Assembly (NCBI RefSeq): GCF_002896875.1
Contig: NZ_CP023278.1
Coordinates: 2,418,001-2,482,000 of the forward strand
Reading direction: 5' to 3'
Origin: Nostoc sp. CENA543
GTDB taxonomy: Bacteria; Cyanobacteriota; Cyanobacteriia; Cyanobacteriales; Nostocaceae
Length of the DNA stretch: 64,000 nucleotides
The notes beneath the pieces were generated by a model. The model had not been told where the DNA came from. It did no database searches and worked only from the letters and a program-made list of their open reading frames with translations. This document shows positions 62,460 to 64,000 of this stretch, piece after piece (within the stretch, counting starts at the first letter, position 1; each line of letters starts with the position of its first letter). Made by a program: the position numbers and the translations under genes.

Positions 62460-62927
62460 ATGGCACTTATTCGTTGGGAACCTTTCAGAGATATTGAACG
62501 CTTAGAACCATTCCGTGAAATCGACACATTGCAACGGCAAATGAATCGTCTATTTGAAAGATTAATGCCAACAGACGGTGCAGAAAGAATGGGATTTGCA
62601 TTCATACCTGCGGCTGAAATCGAAGAAAAAGAAGATGCAATTCACCTGAAATTAGAAGTACCTGGCTTAGAATCCAAAGATATTAGTGTAGAAGCTACAC
62701 CAGATGCAATTGTGATTAGCGGTGAACGCAAATCCGAAACCACAACTGAAGAAGGCGGCGTTACCCGTTCTGAATTCCGCTACGGCAGATTCCAAAGAGA
62801 AATACCTTTACCTTGTCAAATTCAAAACGACAAAGTCCAAGCCGAATACAAAAATGGCATCCTACGCTTAACGCTACCAAAAGCAGAATCAGAAAGACAA
62901 AAAGTGGTGAAAGTTAATGTGGGATGA
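62460..62927 (+). CDS. Small heat-shock protein, Hsp20/alpha-crystallin family
   Basis: 155 residues. The N-terminal helix (LQRQMNRLFERLMPTD) is followed by the alpha-crystallin domain (FIPAAEIEEKEDAIHLKLEV ... VEATPDAIVISGERKSE ... YGRFQREIPLPC), and the C-terminal GILRLTLPKAE carries the dimer-linking L-x-L motif region. A chaperone that holds unfolding proteins. It is next to dnaK in the same direction, 137 bp apart, so joint heat control is plausible. Confidence 0.95.
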   Translation: MALIRWEPFRDIERLEPFREIDTLQRQMNRLFERLMPTDGAERMGFAFIPAAEIEEKEDAIHLKLEVPGLESKDISVEATPDAIVISGERKSETTTEEGGVTRSEFRYGRFQREIPLPCQIQNDKVQAEYKNGILRLTLPKAESERQKVVKVNVG

Positions 62928-62938
62928 GAGTGAGTTGT

Positions 62939-62977
62939 GAGTGCTGAGTGTTGATTTAGTACATATACTCAGCACTC
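62939..62977. repeat. GAGTGCTGAGT inverted repeat between hsp20 and dnaK
   Basis: GAGTGCTGAGT (62939-62949) and ACTCAGCACTC (62967-62977) match perfectly. It is followed by CACCCTCACACCC and CCCCTACACC repeats up to the dnaK ribosome binding site. It may cap the hsp20 transcript. Confidence 0.6.
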
Positions 62978-63064
62978 ATACGTCATTATTATTACCCATA
63001 CACCCTCACACCCTCACACCCTTACACCCCCACACCCCTACACCCCTAAAAAAAGGAAATTCTT

Positions 63065-64000
63065 ATGGCAAAAGTAGTTGGTATTGATTTAGGGACGACG
63101 AACTCTTGTGTTGCTGTTATGGAAGGGGGACAACCAACGGTTATTGCTAATGCAGAGGGACAACGTGTCACGCCTTCTGTGGTTGCATACACCAAAACAG
63201 GTGAACGTTTGGTGGGTCAAATTGCCAGGCGGCAAGCTGTAATGAACCCAGAAAACACCTTTTATTCTGTCAAACGCTTCATTGGACGGAAATTTGATGA
63301 AGTTACCCACGAGTCTACAGAGGTGTCTTATCAAGTTGTGCGTGACAGTAATGGCAATGTGAAACTGAACTGTCCCGCCGCTAGTAAACAATTTGCCCCG
63401 GAAGAAGTTTCTGCTCAAGTGCTGCGGAAATTGGTAGATGATGCTAGCAAATATTTAGGTGAAAAAGTGACTCAAGCCGTAATTACAGTTCCGGCTTACT
63501 TTAATGACTCCCAACGCCAAGCTACTAAGGACGCTGGGAAGATTGCTGGTATAGAAGTTCTCCGCATCATTAATGAACCCACAGCCGCCGCCCTCGCCTA
63601 CGGTTTGGATAAGAAGCAAAACGAAACTATCTTAGTGTTTGACTTGGGTGGTGGTACTTTTGATGTTTCCGTTCTAGAGGTGGGTGAAGGTGTATTTGAA
63701 GTCAAATCTACTAGTGGTGACACCCATTTAGGTGGTGACGACTTTGATAAAAAAATAGTTGATTGGCTGGCTAGTGAATTTCAAAGTAACGAAGGTATAG
63801 ATTTACGCAAAGATAAACAAGCACTGCAACGATTAACAGAAGCAGCCGAAAAAGCCAAAATTGAACTTTCCAGCGCGACTCAAACTAATATTAATCTGCC
63901 TTTTGTCACAGCTACGCAAACAGGGCCGAAACATCTAGATATGATCCTGACACGGGCGAAATTTGAAGAGATGTGTGCAGATTTGTTTGACCGTTGCCGG
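63065..64000 (+). CDS. dnaK: Chaperone DnaK (Hsp70), N-terminal part
   Basis: The first 312 codons, to the window edge. The Hsp70 nucleotide-binding domain is clear: [75 protein letters not shown] and [23 protein letters not shown] lies ahead of the ATG at 63065. It folds proteins with DnaJ and GrpE; cyanobacteria have several dnaK copies, and this one, next to hsp20, is probably heat-inducible. Confidence 0.97.
   Translation, partial: MAKVVGIDLGTTNSCVAVMEGGQPTVIANAEGQRVTPSVVAYTKTGERLVGQIARRQAVMNPENTFYSVKRFIGRKFDEVTHESTEVSYQVVRDSNGNVKLNCPAASKQFAPEEVSAQVLRKLVDDASKYLGEKVTQAVITVPAYFNDSQRQATKDAGKIAGIEVLRIINEPTAAALAYGLDKKQNETILVFDLGGGTFDVSVLEVGEGVFEVKSTSGDTHLGGDDFDKKIVDWLASEFQSNEGIDLRKDKQALQRLTEAAEKAKIELSSATQTNINLPFVTATQTGPKHLDMILTRAKFEEMCADLFDRCR

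Noticed and set aside
62928-63064. Possible CIRCE operator before dnaK
   Set aside because: CIRCE reads TTAGCACTC-N9-GAGTGCTAA; here the arms are GAGTGCTGAGT and ACTCAGCACTC in the opposite order with a 17-nt gap, and they match a common spacer heptamer.

Overview
The window comes from a filamentous, heterocystous-type cyanobacterium close to Nostoc/Anabaena. This rests on the dense HIP1 octamer GCGATCGC in genes and spacers, the many heptanucleotide short tandem repeats (STRRs) in spacers, a valyl-tRNA synthetase with the cyanobacterial CAAD membrane tail, a PEP-CTERM protein, an NrtS-like nitrate transporter and LL-diaminopimelate aminotransferase. No rRNA, tRNA, CRISPR array, complete insertion sequence or phage was recognised. 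The first gene (caspase-STAND) and the last (dnaK) run off the window edges.

Layout. 1-3572: minus-strand caspase/STAND/WD40 protein carrying two in-frame repeat inserts. 4347-11548: tight five-gene plus-strand operon (Trypco1-type protein, trypsin-like protease, P-loop NTPase, STAND-TPR protein, radical SAM/SPASM maturase), the best candidate for a little-described system. 11659-20642: housekeeping and metabolic genes (GH13 amylase, glgC, small kinase-like ATPase, ACC deaminase/D-cysteine desulfhydrase-like enzyme, NurA, HAD hydrolase, MAPEG, PEP-CTERM) separated by repeat-rich spacers. 20918-28159: minus-strand acyl cluster (desaturase, acyl carrier protein, methyltransferase, P450, fatty acyl-AMP ligase, second desaturase, hotdog thioesterase) that looks like a small ACP-bound fatty-acid tailoring pathway of unknown product. 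28578-29050: six-copy ~80-bp tandem repeat running into a secreted metallophosphoesterase gene. 30909-36259: Pmp3-like peptide, SUI1/YciH, trpB, two CAP-domain proteins, RNase D-like exonuclease, rhodanese. 36406-38718: HTH-NACHT protein with a palindrome upstream. 39326-42937: response regulator, ABC-2 exporter pair, glycosyltransferase. 42947-47176: second conflict-type locus (membrane pentapeptide protein, trypsin-like protease, CHAT protease), two of whose proteins share a G-S-x-I-T-N-L-T-G-S-G motif. 47301-64000: nrtS, dapL, fasciclin protein, ketopantoate reductase-like protein, PD-(D/E)XK-like protein, valS, holA, 2H phosphoesterase-like protein, RDD/membrane/SpoIIM group, hsp20 and dnaK.

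Two themes stand out. Four separate loci carry modules typical of bacterial conflict or programmed-death systems (caspase, CHAT, trypsin, STAND, NACHT), in line with the expansion of such genes in multicellular cyanobacteria. Repeat elements have also invaded not only spacers but coding sequences: in-frame STRR mosaics sit inside the caspase gene (twice), nurA and valS without breaking the reading frames.

All functions are inferred from sequence reading alone; no database search was run.
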